In this document: positions 34,316 to 42,771 of the stretch, in pieces
Position numbering within the stretch: the stretch's first letter is position 1
Layout: each line of letters begins with the position of its first letter
NCBI RefSeq assembly: GCF_004375085.3
Contig: NZ_SNAQ03000014.1
Span: forward strand, 62,001-126,000
Reading direction: 5' to 3'
DNA length: 64,000 bases
DNA from: Lewinella sp. W8
GTDB lineage: Bacteria; Bacteroidota; Bacteroidia; Chitinophagales; Saprospiraceae
Made by a program: the position numbers and the translations under genes
Notes under the pieces: model-generated
Databases searched by the model: none
Told to the model about the DNA's origin: nothing
What the model saw: the letters and a program-made list of their open reading frames with translations, nothing else

Positions 34316-35068
34316 ATGCGTTATTCTTCCTTTCTGCTCCTGTTCTTGCTCCTCGCCTGCGGCGAGACCGATAATACTTTGCACCTGCGCGACGTCGCCC
34401 CCGCATCCGCCGTGGAACCGCCGCCGGATTTCGGTGACCCCAACGAGGAGTTCTACAACGTGGCCCTCCTCATCATGGACGGCGTCTACAATACCGAGCT
34501 GACGGCCCCCTACGACATCTTTCAGCACACCATCTTCCGGGAGGGCATCCGGCCGATGCGGACCTTCACCGTGGCCGCCGACCGTGCCCCCGTAACCACC
34601 TTCGAGGGGATGCGCATCTTGCCGGACCTCAGTTACCGGCAAGACTCCCTGCCCCGCATCGACATCCTCGTGGTGCCCAGTGCCGAACACCATTTGGATA
34701 CCGACCTGGAGAATGAAGAGATGCTCGACTTCGTCCGTCGCGTCGACCGCGACGCCCAGTTCGTCACCAGCCACTGCGACGGTGCCTTCGTGCTGGCGGC
34801 CGCCGGACTCCTGGACGGCAAGGTCTCCACCACCTTCCCCAGTGACGTGGAGAAGATGCGGACCCGATTTCCGGACCTCGACGTCCGGGACGGAGTACTG
34901 TTCGTTCACGACGGCAAATACATCACCAGTGCGGGAGGGGCAAAATCCTTCGAGGCGGCCCTCTATCTGGCCGAACATTTATACGGCGACAGCATCGCCC
35001 GATCTCTGGCGGGAGGACTCGTCATCGACTGGGAGCTGGCTACCGTACCGCACCTGATTATCAGGTGA
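34316..35068 (+). CDS. DJ-1/PfpI-family lipoprotein
   Basis: 250 residues. A lipobox LLAC places Cys15 as the lipidated residue, so the protein sits in the periplasm or at the surface, unlike most DJ-1 proteins. The DJ-1/PfpI domain shows nucleophile Cys154 in SHCDGAFVLAAAGLLDGK and an upstream IDILVVPSAEHH. The family includes proteases, chaperones and deglycases; the activity here cannot be assigned. Lies upstream of the isc genes with 150 bp between, including a palindrome. Confidence 0.86.
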   Translation: MRYSSFLLLFLLLACGETDNTLHLRDVAPASAVEPPPDFGDPNEEFYNVALLIMDGVYNTELTAPYDIFQHTIFREGIRPMRTFTVAADRAPVTTFEGMRILPDLSYRQDSLPRIDILVVPSAEHHLDTDLENEEMLDFVRRVDRDAQFVTSHCDGAFVLAAAGLLDGKVSTTFPSDVEKMRTRFPDLDVRDGVLFVHDGKYITSAGGAKSFEAALYLAEHLYGDSIARSLAGGLVIDWELATVPHLIIR

Positions 35069-35107
35069 TTCGGGGCGCTTTCCGGCAGTTCTGCATTCAT
35101 ACTTCGG

Positions 35108-35122
35108 ATACCCGATGGGTAT
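35108..35122. promoter_or_regulatory. 15-bp palindrome ATACCCGATGGGTAT upstream of isc genes
   Basis: Six-base arms ATACCC and GGGTAT around GAT, about 50 bp before the isc promoter core. A second small hairpin (CCCGGT/ACCGGG, 35141-35161) follows. Could be an operator for an iron or redox regulator (inference). Confidence 0.4.
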
Positions 35123-35172
35123 TGGATAGTATTCCTTTTACCCGGTCGAAACCAAACCGGGAATAAGGGTGT

Positions 35173-35180
35173 TACCTTTG
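35173..35180 (+). promoter_or_regulatory. TACCTTTG promoter core of isc cluster
   Basis: Exact TAnnTTTG match 38 bp before the iscS ATG. No clear minus-33 TTG. Confidence 0.5.
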
Positions 35181-35218
35181 TCCTTTGCATTACTATCGCG
35201 AACAGAAAATCTCATTTC

Positions 35219-36439
35219 ATGGGCCAGCGCCTAATATATCTCGACAATAACGCTACTACGCCAACCGACCCCCGGGTAGTGGAAACCATGATTCCTTACT
35301 TCTACGAGAATCCCGGTAACGCGGCCAGCCGCAACCACCCCTTTGGTTGGGTAGCCGAGGAAGCCGTCGACACCGCCCGTCAGCAGATTGCGGATCTGAT
35401 TAACGTTGACCCCCGCGAAATCATTTTCACGAGCGGCGCCACGGAATCCGACAACCTCGCCCTCAAGGGTGTATTTGAGATGTACAGCCGCAAGGGCAAC
35501 CACATCATCACCGCGAAGACGGAGCACAAAGCCGTGCTGGATGCCTGTAAGAAGATTGAGAAGGACGGTGGTGAAGTCACTTACCTGGACGTTGACCGGG
35601 AGGGCCTCATCAACCTCGAGGAACTCGAGGCGGCCATCAAGGACAACACCATCCTCGTGTCCATCATGTGGGCCAACAACGAAACCGGCGTCATTCAACC
35701 GATGAAGGAAATCGGGGAGATCTGCGCCAAGCACGGCGTACTCTTCATGTCCGATGCCACGCAGGCCGTGGGTAAGATTCCCGTGGACCCCAAGGAACTC
35801 GGTATCCACCTGATGGCCTTCACGAGCCACAAGATGTATGGCCCCAAGGGTGTTGGTGCGCTTTTCGTCAACCGGAAGAATCCCCGGGTGAAGGTGACCA
35901 GCCAGATGGACGGTGGCGGCCACGAGCGCGGCATGCGCTCCGGAACACTCAACGTTCCCGGCATCGTTGGCTTCGGCAAAGCTGCGGCCATCGCCAAGGA
36001 ACAAATGCACGAAGACGCTGCTCGTCTGAGCAAGCTCCGCGACAAGCTGGAAGCTGCGCTCCTCGAAAACCTCGAAGAAGCCTACGTTAACGGTAGTGTG
36101 GAGCACCGCATGCCCCACGTAACCAACATCAGCTTCAAGCACGTGGAGGGAGAAGGACTCATGATGACCTTCAACCAGAACATCGCCCTGTCTTCCGGCT
36201 CCGCCTGTACGTCGGCCAGCCTTGAGCCCAGCTACGTACTCGTAGCCCTCGGCCTCGGAGACGACCTGGCGCACTCCAGTCTTCGTTTCAGCCTCGGACG
36301 ATTCACGACCGAAGAAGACATCGACGAAACCATCAAGCGGGTAACGGAAGGGGTAAACCACATGCGTGACCTCTCCCCCATTTGGGAAATGTACAAGGAA
36401 GGGGTTGACCTCGACGCCGTCGAGTGGAGCGAGCACTAA
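35219..36439 (+). CDS. iscS: Cysteine desulfurase
   Basis: 406 residues, usual group I length. Takes sulfur from cysteine as a persulfide and passes it to IscU; cytosolic, PLP-dependent. Seen are [14 protein letters not shown] at the start, PLP-binding Lys205 in [10 protein letters not shown] and catalytic Cys330 in [17 protein letters not shown], on the long loop typical of IscS. It is followed by iscU after 90 bp and an IscA-type gene after another 44 bp, a compact isc operon without iscR, hscA, hscB or fdx. Confidence 0.97.
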   Translation: MGQRLIYLDNNATTPTDPRVVETMIPYFYENPGNAASRNHPFGWVAEEAVDTARQQIADLINVDPREIIFTSGATESDNLALKGVFEMYSRKGNHIITAKTEHKAVLDACKKIEKDGGEVTYLDVDREGLINLEELEAAIKDNTILVSIMWANNETGVIQPMKEIGEICAKHGVLFMSDATQAVGKIPVDPKELGIHLMAFTSHKMYGPKGVGALFVNRKNPRVKVTSQMDGGGHERGMRSGTLNVPGIVGFGKAAAIAKEQMHEDAARLSKLRDKLEAALLENLEEAYVNGSVEHRMPHVTNISFKHVEGEGLMMTFNQNIALSSGSACTSASLEPSYVLVALGLGDDLAHSSLRFSLGRFTTEEDIDETIKRVTEGVNHMRDLSPIWEMYKEGVDLDAVEWSEH

Positions 36440-36529
36440 ACCCGGTCATCGGGAAAGTGCATTAATCTTTCCTGCGGCTTCATACGTTACTTAACTAACA
36501 ATTCTCCGCAAGCATTCAATTAAAAAATC

Positions 36530-36946
36530 ATGGCTTACAGCGATAAACTACTGGATCATTTCAAGAACCCACGCAACGTAGGTACCCTTGACAAAAATGC
36601 CGAAACCGTTGGTACCGGCCTGGTAGGGGCTCCCGAATGTGGTGACGTGATGCGCCTCCAGATTCAGGTTGATCCCGAAACGCAAAAAATTACCGACGCC
36701 AAGTTCAAGACCTTTGGCTGTGGCTCTGCCATCGCCAGCTCCAGCCTGGCTACGGAGTGGCTCAAGGGCAAGAGTGTTGACGAAGCATTGGCCATCGACA
36801 ATATGGCCATCGTGGAAGAACTGGCCCTGCCTCCGGTAAAAATCCACTGCTCCGTGCTGGCCGAAGACGCCATCAAGAGCGCCATCAAAGACTATCAGGA
36901 GAAGAACGGCATCACGGTTACCGTTCCCGCCGATGCCCACCACTAG
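36530..36946 (+). CDS. iscU: Iron-sulfur cluster scaffold protein
   Basis: 138 residues. Scaffold on which 2Fe-2S clusters are built. The three cluster ligands are Cys37 (in PECGD with Asp39), Cys64 (FGCGSAIASS) and Cys107 (KIHCSVLAEDAIKSAI), with the conserved His106 next to the last one. The HscA-binding motif region reads LPPVK. Placed between iscS and the A-type carrier gene. Confidence 0.97.
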   Translation: MAYSDKLLDHFKNPRNVGTLDKNAETVGTGLVGAPECGDVMRLQIQVDPETQKITDAKFKTFGCGSAIASSSLATEWLKGKSVDEALAIDNMAIVEELALPPVKIHCSVLAEDAIKSAIKDYQEKNGITVTVPADAHH

Positions 36947-36990
36947 TCTGGTACGGGCATCCGTATTTCTGAATTAAAACCACCTCCACC

Positions 36991-37317
36991 ATGTTGTACG
37001 TAGCGGACAGCGCCAAACAGCGGCTGAACAGCATTCGGGAAGCCAAAGGGCTGACGGAAGACTATTTCCTACGGGCGACCATCACCAGCGGCGGTTGTTC
37101 CGGACTGACCTACCAACTCGACTTCGATAACGAACTGAAGGAAAGAGATCAGGTTTTTGAGGATAATGACGTTACGGTCGTTTGTGACCTGAAGTCCTTC
37201 CTCTACCTCTGTAATTCCACCCTGGAGTTCACCGGCGGGCTGAGCGGAACCGGTTTTGCCTTCAACAATCCGAATGCCAGCCGTGAATGCGGCTGTGGAG
37301 AAAGCTTCGCGGTCTGA
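36991..37317 (+). CDS. iscA: A-type iron-sulfur carrier (IscA/HesB/SufA-like)
   Basis: 108 residues. The three conserved Cys of A-type carriers are Cys36 (GGCSGLTYQLDF), Cys100 and Cys102 (ECGCGESF). It passes iron or clusters to target proteins. Last gene of the isc cluster, followed by a strong terminator. Could be named erpA or sufA instead; iscA is chosen because of the neighbours. Confidence 0.94.
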   Translation: MLYVADSAKQRLNSIREAKGLTEDYFLRATITSGGCSGLTYQLDFDNELKERDQVFEDNDVTVVCDLKSFLYLCNSTLEFTGGLSGTGFAFNNPNASRECGCGESFAV

Positions 37318-37355
37318 TCCCCTCCGGGAAAAACCCCGACACTGAAAACAAACTC

Positions 37356-37390
37356 CCCCCGAATCAGCGCGTCTGGTTCGGGGGATTTTT
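37356..37390 (+). terminator. Rho-independent terminator of isc cluster
   Basis: Stem CCCCCGAATCAG (37356-37367) with CTGGTTCGGGGG (37373-37384), one mismatch, loop CGCGT, followed by ATTTTT. Confidence 0.9.
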
Positions 37391-37431
37391 ATGCTAGCGC
37401 ACGCGTACCAACGCACTTATTCTGCATTCCT

Positions 37432-37932
37432 ATGTCCGATAAGCCCCTCATCCGATTTTCCTTTTTCCTCGAGCAATTCCCCGAATTGGAATTACCGCTC
37501 AACCTCACCGAAGAAACGGTGCGGACCATCAGTCGGGAGACACCCCCACTCTCTCCCCGGCTGATCGAGCAGTTCATTCTTCCCATCGAACCCGGTCAGG
37601 TGACGGAATTAACCGAATTTGTTGCCTGTGCGCAACTCCCGGAATCTGACAACTTCGTGGGGGTCATTTACTGGCGGGCGGATTTAGCGCAGTATCACTA
37701 CACCCTGGTCACCTTCGACCCCAAAACCGAGGAGTTGATTGACCGCTTGGTGATTGCCGGCACCAGTTTTGACGGAACGGAGCTCACCCAAACCAATGCC
37801 GTAGTTACCGATGCCCTCATGATCTATCAGGTAAGCGGCCAGGGCAATGGCGAAGACTACGATTACCGGGCCAGCAACAGTACCGCAAGACGCTTTCAGG
37901 TTGCCGACTCCGGCAAGATCATCGAGCTCTAG
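37432..37932 (+). CDS. Hypothetical protein
   Basis: 166 residues, acidic, no signal peptide and no recognised domain. Codon pattern matches the neighbours, and the frame is bounded by the isc terminator and a convergent OmpA-type gene. The C-terminal half (VGVIYWRADLAQYHYTLVTF) alternates beta-strand-like segments. Probably cytosolic. Transcription is likely separate from isc because the terminator lies between. Confidence 0.7.
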   Translation: MSDKPLIRFSFFLEQFPELELPLNLTEETVRTISRETPPLSPRLIEQFILPIEPGQVTELTEFVACAQLPESDNFVGVIYWRADLAQYHYTLVTFDPKTEELIDRLVIAGTSFDGTELTQTNAVVTDALMIYQVSGQGNGEDYDYRASNSTARRFQVADSGKIIEL

Positions 37933-37982
37933 GCGTTCTTACCCCTTCGTTTTGCGGGTAATTCATGCGTGTAGAGGAATGT

Positions 37983-40265
37983 CTACTGGCGGATAAGTTC
38001 TACCCGCTCCCCACCGTTCCCCGTCAGGTGGTTACCGTAGCCAACTACCCGAAAGGCAGTGGCGGCAACGCCCTGTTCGGTCAGGTAATCCCGAATGGTC
38101 ACGGCCCGCTCTTCACTGAGCAACTGGGCCACCCGTCGGTCCAGTTCGACCGCCACGTGCACTCGTACCTCCAGCGGTCCCCGCTGACTTCCGGAACGGA
38201 GGTAATTGACCAGCTGGTCCAGCCCATCGTAGCCCGCGGCGTTCGGATAGGCCGTGTTTGGGATGAAGGAAATACCCGCCGGGATTCCCGCCGCCGTTGA
38301 TGGTGCCGCCACGGCGGCACGATTGTAGGTGGCCGGCGCGGGCTCCGGATTTGCGTAGTACGGGCTCTTTGCCGTAGTGGTGTTTGCCGGGGAAGGTACC
38401 GAACGATTCGTGCGGTAATCTTCGGGGTAGGGCTGCGTAGTCCTATGGTCGTAGGTTGCCGGAGCGGGTGCCTGTTTGGCCGTCCACTCCTGCTGGCGGT
38501 AGTCCTCCCGGGGAGCGTAGTAGTCCGATTGAGGTGCGGGGGTAGTACTCCGATTTTCCAGATTCCGGAGCTGTGTTTTCAAGGCTTCCAGCTCGGCCAG
38601 CTTCCGCTCATATTCGCGGTCCAGTCGGGCCGCTTCCGAGGCCGAGATCGGTTCGCGACGGGGCAGCGACTGGGAAAGCTGATTTTCCCAGGGTTCCCGT
38701 TCGTACACTTTCGGAGACTGATCGGGATACAGTCCGGACTGGATATTGGCCTCCATTCGCAGACTATCCTGGCGCAGTTGTTCCCGCTGATAGGGCGTAA
38801 GTTCTTCCTGTGGCTGGCGGTTCCCGTAGGCCGTAGCCAAGTCGGGCCGAGCGTAGGTATTAGGTTGCGTAGCGTTCTTCGGGTTGGTGACTTCCGGCTG
38901 TGACCAGTTGTAGTTATTCTGGCGGGTAGTGCCCCGAAGCTTTTCCTCCTGCTGTTTTCTGAATTTGGCCTTCATGCGCTCCAATTCGTTCAGCTCCTCC
39001 ACGTAACGAGCCCGGGTAGAATTGGTGGTCGTGCCTTTTGCCGTTTGCCGCGGAGGGAGGGTATCCCGGGCGGACAAATAATCCGGTGCCATCAGGGCAT
39101 CCGTATTGTTTTTGAGGTATTCCTGGTACAGACGACGCTCTTCTTCCATCCGCCGCAATTCCGCTTCCCGGTTGGCGATCCCCGTTTCCAAGGCCTTTCG
39201 GTCCGCGGAAGTTTCCCGAATGGTGGCGTTGGTCGAGGCCAATCCCCCTTCGGGCTCACCCGTTACGGGCAGGTTAGTGTATTCCGCATCGGGGTTGAGC
39301 AGTTCCCCCGGGCGAAGAAAGATGGCGTAGCGCTTAAGCACGTCCGGTCGGACCGCCAAACGGTGCACTCCGTTGATCTCGACCGTAGCCGTCAATTGTC
39401 CTTCGGGAAGGCCATGCACCAGGAAACCCCGGTGGACGGTACTGTAAAGGGGCAGGTCTCCCGCTTCCAGTTCGGTTTCGATAAGGACTTCACCCACACC
39501 GGGCGAAGAACTGGTGGCAATTACCGTAGTGCCCATGGCCGGGGTGGTCGCAAATTGCCGAATCCGGCGGGAGATGATCGTCTGAAAGGGTGCTTCTCCC
39601 GGATTGTCCTGCCGCCACCAGATGTCGTTATCCCGGCGGAAATACAGCGTTCGGCCGTCGGCGGCGTAGGAGGGATTCATTTCGTTGTCCGGTCCGTTAA
39701 GTCGATCTAGGGAAACGGCCTTCGTCCATTTACCGTTGCGGAGGGCCGTACGCTTCATCAAATCCAGACTGCCGTTCGGACCGTAGGTGCTGTACACCAG
39801 CTCCAGGCTGTTCGGGTTAAAGGTGAGGTCGTAACGTGGAGCAACGTCCGCCGGCAGGGGCCAACTGTTGATGATTCTCCAGTTTCGTCCCGTCGCTTCC
39901 AGTATTTCCAGGTGGTCACTTACTCCCGTACGCAAGACGGCCAGTCGCTGGCCGTCCGGGCTAATCCCGAGCGCCCGATCGTGGGCAAAGGTGTTGATGG
40001 GAGACCCGGGGTTCAGGGCGCGCTGCCACTCTCCGTTGGCGTCTCTTTCCCGAATCCAGATATCGGCGGCATCGTCGCTTCCCTTATTGCTCTCGTGGTC
40101 CAGTCGGGTAAAGAACAAAGTATTTCCCTCCGGACTCAGCACGGGGTCCTTGGCCCGCACCTCCGGTGCACTCACTACCGACTGTGCCTGCACCACAGAG
40201 ATGCTCGCAAAAATCAAAATAAACGGTAGGATGATGTGTAGGGAATGACGTAGCATGTAGATCAA
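37983..40265 (-). CDS. OmpA-like protein with beta-propeller (PD40-type) repeats
   Basis: 760 residues (the Met at 40256 is an alternative start giving MLRHSLHIILPFILIFASIS as signal). N-terminal half has WD40/PD40-like blades such as VRAKDPVLSPEGNTLFFTRL and NPSYAADGRTLYFRRD; a charged coiled-coil and proline-rich linker with many Tyr/Pro follows; the C-terminal 110 residues are OmpA-like (AVELDRRVAQLLSEERAVTI, then RDYLTEQGVAATAFRVVGYG). Expected in the outer membrane, bound to peptidoglycan. Similar proteins in Bacteroidota accompany type IX secretion or motility factors, but no partner is adjacent here. Confidence 0.87.
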   Translation of the reverse strand: MIYMLRHSLHIILPFILIFASISVVQAQSVVSAPEVRAKDPVLSPEGNTLFFTRLDHESNKGSDDAADIWIRERDANGEWQRALNPGSPINTFAHDRALGISPDGQRLAVLRTGVSDHLEILEATGRNWRIINSWPLPADVAPRYDLTFNPNSLELVYSTYGPNGSLDLMKRTALRNGKWTKAVSLDRLNGPDNEMNPSYAADGRTLYFRRDNDIWWRQDNPGEAPFQTIISRRIRQFATTPAMGTTVIATSSSPGVGEVLIETELEAGDLPLYSTVHRGFLVHGLPEGQLTATVEINGVHRLAVRPDVLKRYAIFLRPGELLNPDAEYTNLPVTGEPEGGLASTNATIRETSADRKALETGIANREAELRRMEEERRLYQEYLKNNTDALMAPDYLSARDTLPPRQTAKGTTTNSTRARYVEELNELERMKAKFRKQQEEKLRGTTRQNNYNWSQPEVTNPKNATQPNTYARPDLATAYGNRQPQEELTPYQREQLRQDSLRMEANIQSGLYPDQSPKVYEREPWENQLSQSLPRREPISASEAARLDREYERKLAELEALKTQLRNLENRSTTPAPQSDYYAPREDYRQQEWTAKQAPAPATYDHRTTQPYPEDYRTNRSVPSPANTTTAKSPYYANPEPAPATYNRAAVAAPSTAAGIPAGISFIPNTAYPNAAGYDGLDQLVNYLRSGSQRGPLEVRVHVAVELDRRVAQLLSEERAVTIRDYLTEQGVAATAFRVVGYGNHLTGNGGERVELIRQ

Positions 40266-40370
40266 CTTAGTCGCTTATTGGACGTCAAGATTGCCTTTTG
40301 GTCAATAAACCACTCCCTAAAAATACAAATCCAGCCCGTTTAGGGTTGTTTTCAAAACCTTACGGAAAGA

Positions 40371-41480
40371 TTAAACATCAAAATCGATGCTCACCTCGGG
40401 GGTGGTGGGGTGACTTTGGCAGGTCAGTATATATCCCTCCGCGACCTCGTCTTCGTCAAGTGCGTAGCAGGCTTCCATCCGGACACCACCCTTCTCCACC
40501 TTGGCCATGCAGGTACTGCAGGCCCCGGCCAGACAACTGTAGGGAGGCGTGGCACCGTTCTCCAGCAGACCGTCGAGAATTGACTGCCCTGGCTTCAGGG
40601 TTACCGTAAGATCTTTTCCACTCAGCTTGACGCCAACCGTAGCGTGATCCACAGCTCCTCCACTCGGTTTTGCTTTTTTCACGTCGTTGGCGGACACGAA
40701 GCGTTCTGTGTGAATAGCCGCGAGGTCTACGCCCAGCCCCAGCAATGCCTGTTCGGTATTGTCGATCATTTGGCCGGGTCCGCAAATGAAGTAGATCTGG
40801 TTGTCGGACTGGCTGGGATTACGGTTCATGAAATCCTGTACCGCAGGGATGTCGACCCGACCGATCCGACCCTGCCACTTCGGCTTGGCCTTTTTGAACA
40901 GGCCCTTCAGTCCGCCCGGACCGTACTTCTTGGGTCGGGAGAGGGTGTGTTCTACGGTGAGTTGTCCGGCGTACTTGGCCTCCAACTCCCGGAGTTGGCC
41001 TTCGAAAATGATGTTGTCTTCGTCCCGGTTGCCGTAGAGCAGGTACACGTGAGATTTGGGTTCCTCTTCCAGCACCGTCCGGAGGATAGACATCAGGGGC
41101 GTAATCCCGCTACCCGCACCAAAAAGGTACACGTCCCTGCGGGCGGCGGCCTCCGGCTTCAGCAGGAAGCGCCCCGCCGGGGGCATGACTTCTACCGTAT
41201 CTCCCTCCTCCAGGAAGTCGGGGATGTGGTTACTTACGATGCCTCCCTTTACGCGCTTCACCGTCACGGCGAGTTCTCCGTCGTGGGGAGCCGAGCACAT
41301 ACTGTAAGCGCGGCGTTCCTCCTTACCGTTAACGACAAATTTGAGCGTCAGGTACTGACCGGCTGCGTACGCAAAAGTCGCGGCGTGCTCGGCTGGGGGA
41401 CGGAAAAAAACCGTAACCGCCTGGTCCGTTTCGGGGCGCATTTTGACGATGGGAAGGGAATAAAAGTTGGTATCACTCAT
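40371..41480 (-). CDS. Ferredoxin-NAD(P)H reductase with C-terminal 2Fe-2S domain
   Basis: 369 residues from the ATG at 41480 (MSDTNFYSLPIVKMRP); an in-frame ATG at 41504 is less likely. FAD-binding RAYSMCSAP, NAD-binding FGAGSGITPLMSIL and a C-terminal plant-type ferredoxin domain with CLAGACSTC plus a later Cys (LTCQSHP). The layout is that of PaaE/HmpX-type reductases feeding electrons to oxygenases or other acceptors. No phenylacetate or oxygenase genes are nearby, so the partner is unknown. Confidence 0.92.
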   Translation of the reverse strand: MSDTNFYSLPIVKMRPETDQAVTVFFRPPAEHAATFAYAAGQYLTLKFVVNGKEERRAYSMCSAPHDGELAVTVKRVKGGIVSNHIPDFLEEGDTVEVMPPAGRFLLKPEAAARRDVYLFGAGSGITPLMSILRTVLEEEPKSHVYLLYGNRDEDNIIFEGQLRELEAKYAGQLTVEHTLSRPKKYGPGGLKGLFKKAKPKWQGRIGRVDIPAVQDFMNRNPSQSDNQIYFICGPGQMIDNTEQALLGLGVDLAAIHTERFVSANDVKKAKPSGGAVDHATVGVKLSGKDLTVTLKPGQSILDGLLENGATPPYSCLAGACSTCMAKVEKGGVRMEACYALDEDEVAEGYILTCQSHPTTPEVSIDFDV

Positions 41481-41604
41481 GGCATCCGGGTCTCGGGGGG
41501 GCAAAAATCGTCATTTGAAATGACTTTCACCCGATATGGTTGCCAGATGATCGTCAGTTTACGCAAGAAATTGGGGCGAGGAGGCCGCCGACTGCGGAGA
41601 TGAT

Positions 41605-41625
41605 GTCGTACTTCTACATATTTAC
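41605..41625 (-). repeat. Single copy of the 21-bp repeat
   Basis: Reverse-strand copy identical to copy 3 of the array at 25410 (core TATGTAGAAGTACGAC). It lies 66 bp from the 211-bp inverted-repeat element. Confidence 0.75.
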
Positions 41626-41690
41626 GCGGACGGCCAGGATTCACCAATTTTTTTCGGAATCGGGAAGAGAAGCACGAAGATATCAGCTGC

Positions 41691-41901
41691 TTTTGGCGAT
41701 CACCGCAGGTGTAATGTAATGGAATCCTCGCGCTCTGCCGGGATGCAATGTATTGGAATCCTCGTGCTCTGCCGGGATGCAGTGAAACCAAATCCACCTA
41801 CCCAATCAGGACGTCAGGAACGTACTTAGGGAGCCAAGAAAATACGTTTTTACCTGGCTTGCTCCTTCGGCGAAGGTTTGCACCTGCGGTGATCGCCAAA
41901 A
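41691..41901. mobile_element. 211-bp element with perfect 21-bp terminal inverted repeats
   Basis: TTTTGGCGATCACCGCAGGT plus G (41691-41711) is exactly reversed at 41881-41901. Inside are two 33-bp tandem units built on GGAATCCTCGCGCTCTGCCG, as at 6229 and 27457, and a unique segment. No coding capacity. It fits a non-autonomous, MITE-like element. It occupies most of the 514-bp gap between the reductase gene and the SDR gene; nothing else was seen there besides the 21-bp repeat copy. Confidence 0.7.
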
Positions 41902-41994
41902 TATTCAAATGGAAAGGAGGAAGAATTAGCGAAAATTCGCTAAAATTGGCGTCGCGACTGATTTGCACTCCGCACGGTCGTAAAACAAGTCGTC

Positions 41995-42771
41995 ATGCAC
42001 AGAATTAAGGGACAGTTTGACCTGTCGGGAAAAGTGGCCATCGTAACCGGAGCCTCCAAGGGGATCGGGGAGAGCATCGCCCGGGGCCTGGCCGAATTTG
42101 GCGCCAGCGTAGTCGTCAGCAGCCGCAAGCAGGAAGCCGTAGATGCCGTAGCCGCGGCCTTCCGGGCTGACGGACTGGAAGCCACCGGTATTGCCTGCCA
42201 CGTGGGTGATCCCGAACAACTGGACCAGCTGGTGGACGCCACCCTGGCCAAGTACGGTGGCGTGGATATCCTGGTGAATAACGCCGCCACGAACCCCACT
42301 TTCGGCCCCCTGGCCGAAGCCGATCCGGGTGCCTTTGATAAAATCATGAACGTGAACGTCAAAGCCCCCATGGTTCTGGCCAACCGCTGTAAGCCCATTA
42401 TGGAGCAACGGGGCGGGGGCTCGGTGATTAACATCGCTTCCGTTGAGGGGATGAAGCCCTCGCCGGGTTTGGGTATGTACAGCGTCAGTAAGTCGGCCCT
42501 GATCATGCTCACCCAGAGCCAGGCCAAAGAATGGGGGGTGGACAACATCCGGGCAAACGCCATTTGCCCCGGACTGATTCAAACGAAATTCAGTGCGGCC
42601 CTGTGGCAAAATGAAGCCATCCTCAAGCAAGTAGAAGCCCACCTGCCCGCCGGCCGGATGGCCCAACCCGACGAGATGGCCGGCCTGGCCCTGTTCCTGG
42701 CCTCCGACGCCAGCGCCTACTGCACCGGTGGTGTGTTCACGGCCGACGGCGGACACATGATTGCGGGCTAA
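41995..42771 (+). CDS. SDR-family oxidoreductase
   Basis: 258 residues. Classical short-chain dehydrogenase: TGASKGIG (18-25), NNAAT, and the Tyr162-x3-Lys166 pair in MYSVSKSA. It uses NAD(P) to oxidise or reduce an alcohol/ketone; substrate unknown. Its stop overlaps the GMC gene start by one base (TAATG), so the two are translationally coupled and probably act on the same or successive substrates. Confidence 0.93.
   Translation: MHRIKGQFDLSGKVAIVTGASKGIGESIARGLAEFGASVVVSSRKQEAVDAVAAAFRADGLEATGIACHVGDPEQLDQLVDATLAKYGGVDILVNNAATNPTFGPLAEADPGAFDKIMNVNVKAPMVLANRCKPIMEQRGGGSVINIASVEGMKPSPGLGMYSVSKSALIMLTQSQAKEWGVDNIRANAICPGLIQTKFSAALWQNEAILKQVEAHLPAGRMAQPDEMAGLALFLASDASAYCTGGVFTADGGHMIAG

Noticed and set aside
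35231-36436. 401-codon frame antisense to iscS
   Set aside because: Shadow frame of iscS, which has all catalytic residues; no domain seen in the antisense product.
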